From contig CALGVF010000308.1 of NCBI GenBank assembly GCA_937920115.1, forward strand, positions 1-5,891: a stretch of DNA of 5,891 nt, written 5' to 3'. This document shows, in pieces, positions 5,412-5,891 of this stretch. A program made the translations under genes and the position numbers. This DNA is from an uncultured Clostridia bacterium (lineage in GTDB: Bacteria > Bacillota > Clostridia > Christensenellales > Borkfalkiaceae). Under the pieces are notes generated by a model that did no database searches, was not told the origin of the DNA, and was given only the letters and a program-made list of their open reading frames with translations. The first letter of the stretch is position 1. Each line of letters opens with the position of its first letter.

Positions 5412-5552
5412 TTACCTTTTTCCCGTTTTGCCGTCAAGATAGCCGTAATACGCCTCGTCGACGGCGATTTTCACGATTTCGCTCACGCAAACGTAATTTT
5501 TAATTTCCGTATCCTCAACTTTTTCGTCGCCCATAAACACGTTGACTTTCAT
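5412..5552 (-). CDS. Small hypothetical protein (46 aa) upstream of the serine recombinase
   Basis: The ORF begins MKVNVFMGDEKVEDTEIKNY, ends YYGYLDGKTGKR, and stops 16 nt before the recombinase ATG. Its stop codon overlaps the recombinase ribosome-binding site, so the two are probably translated in sequence. The composition is protein-like and acidic in the first half. There is no signal peptide, membrane segment or recognised motif, and I do not recognise the family. An in-frame stop codon lies three codons upstream of the ATG. No clear ribosome-binding site precedes it, which is the main reason for doubt. Small genes beside large serine recombinases sometimes encode directionality factors, but nothing in this sequence shows that role. 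Confidence 0.5.
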   Translation of the reverse strand: MKVNVFMGDEKVEDTEIKNYVCVSEIVKIAVDEAYYGYLDGKTGKR

Positions 5553-5610
5553 ACCGAAGTATTATTGACAGCCGCGAAAAATTTTAGTCGTTCCCGTCAA
5601 AATTCGCCGT

Positions 5611-5625
5611 TAATCGACTTATAGA
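5611..5625 (+). repeat. Copy 3 of the three-copy motif, upstream of the recombinase operon
   Basis: TAATCGACTTATAGA is the exact inverse of 3911-3925, so a 15-bp inverted repeat brackets the small ORF and the recombinase. It shares 14 bases with 123-138. It lies 59 nt upstream of the small ORF start. Confidence 0.7.
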
Positions 5626-5704
5626 TGGGTATTTTATATTGTTTTGAAAATGTTTCATCTTCTCTTTTGAGAAAAAAGCATGCCAACTTTTCAACCAATG
5701 CCGT

Positions 5705-5778
5705 CACCTTCGGGGAAGGTGGCTCGGCGAGCAATGCGAACCGAGACGGAAGGGGACAATAAACCGTAGTCTTTATTG
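5705..5778 (+). repeat. Palindromic intergenic repeat element C
   Basis: CACCTTC-ggg-GAAGGTG (5705-5721) is followed by CTCGG/CCGAG (5723-5727 with 5741-5745) with an inner GC-aat-GC. Next come the spacer-like GGAAGGGG and then CAATAAA-N8-TTTATTG (5757-5778). The hairpin-spacer-hairpin layout resembles elements A and B. GGACAATAAAC followed by (C/G)GTA recurs at 1115-1129 with one mismatch. Confidence 0.65.
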
Positions 5779-5794
5779 ATTTGCTCTTTATCCC

Positions 5795-5890
5795 CTATCG
5801 GCTTGACTTCCATTTCATTTCGTCAATCCACTCCCTGCCTCTTTTGTCGCCTTGCGACATTTCCTCCGCTTCAACGGAGGAATTTACCCC
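5795..5890 (-). other. Open reading frame cut by the window edge, doubtful coding
   Basis: The minus-strand frame is open from the right edge to TAG at 5797-5795, about 31 codons. It includes MSQGDKRGREWIDEMKWKSS, which looks protein-like. The same frame is open again after the TAG for 65 codons, to TGA at 5599-5597. The first part overlaps two perfect hairpins, so it may be read-through of a repeat or the end of a decayed gene. I do not recognise the peptide. Confidence 0.25.
5845..5882 (+). repeat. Tandem hairpin pair, repeat element D
   Basis: TGTCGC-ctt-GCGACA (5845-5859) is followed after one base by TTCCTCCG-N6-CGGAGGAA (5861-5882). The first stem matches the TGTCGC stem of element B (1194-1207). 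It probably belongs to the same family of intergenic palindromes and may continue past the window. Confidence 0.6.
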
Positions 5891-5891
5891 C

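Noticed and set aside
5565..5593. Promoter with TTGACA at 5565 on the plus strand
   Set aside because: No acceptable -10 element lies at 16-18 bp, and no plus-strand gene follows.

Overview
The window looks like chromosomal DNA from a Clostridia-type member of the Bacillota. The reasons are the Shine-Dalgarno sites (AAAGGAG, AAGGAGA), near-consensus sigma-A promoters, T-tailed terminators, a lone MsmX-type sugar ABC ATPase, and short GC-rich palindromic repeats in otherwise AT-rich intergenic DNA. The taxonomic placement is inference, since no rRNA or other marker gene is present.

Left part (1-890), minus strand: a heavy-metal response operon. A CadC-like ArsR/SmtB repressor is followed by a free 72-residue HMA metal-binding protein and then by the first 40 codons of a membrane protein that is probably a CadA/ZntA-type P1B-ATPase and runs off the window. 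The operon has a textbook promoter (TTGACT, 17 bp, TATAAT), with a perfect inverted-repeat operator at the transcription start. The expected logic is that the repressor releases on binding metal and the HMA protein and ATPase then handle and export it.

Middle-left (890-1387): no convincing gene. The stretch holds two related palindromic repeat elements in opposite orientation and the terminator of the next gene. Then comes an MsmX/UgpC-type ABC ATPase (minus, 1388-2782) with no permease or binding protein beside it, so it probably energises transporters encoded elsewhere. It carries an unusual charged C-terminal tail.

Middle-right (2794-3960): a divergent promoter region, then a plus-strand gene with the overall pattern of an ornithine/aspartate carbamoyltransferase. 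Nearly every residue that binds carbamoyl phosphate or ornithine in that family is replaced, so it is a candidate pseudoenzyme or repurposed enzyme. Its terminator lies inside the last codons of the convergent recombinase gene.

Right part (3911-5891), minus strand: a large serine recombinase preceded by an unrecognised 46-residue ORF. This pair is bracketed by a 15-bp inverted repeat, and a third copy lies directly upstream of the ATPase start codon at 123-138. Upstream are more palindromic repeats and an open frame cut by the window edge. No CRISPR array, tRNA, rRNA or transposase gene was seen. The points most worth following are the degenerate carbamoyltransferase, the three-copy motif associated with the recombinase, and the modular hairpin repeats.
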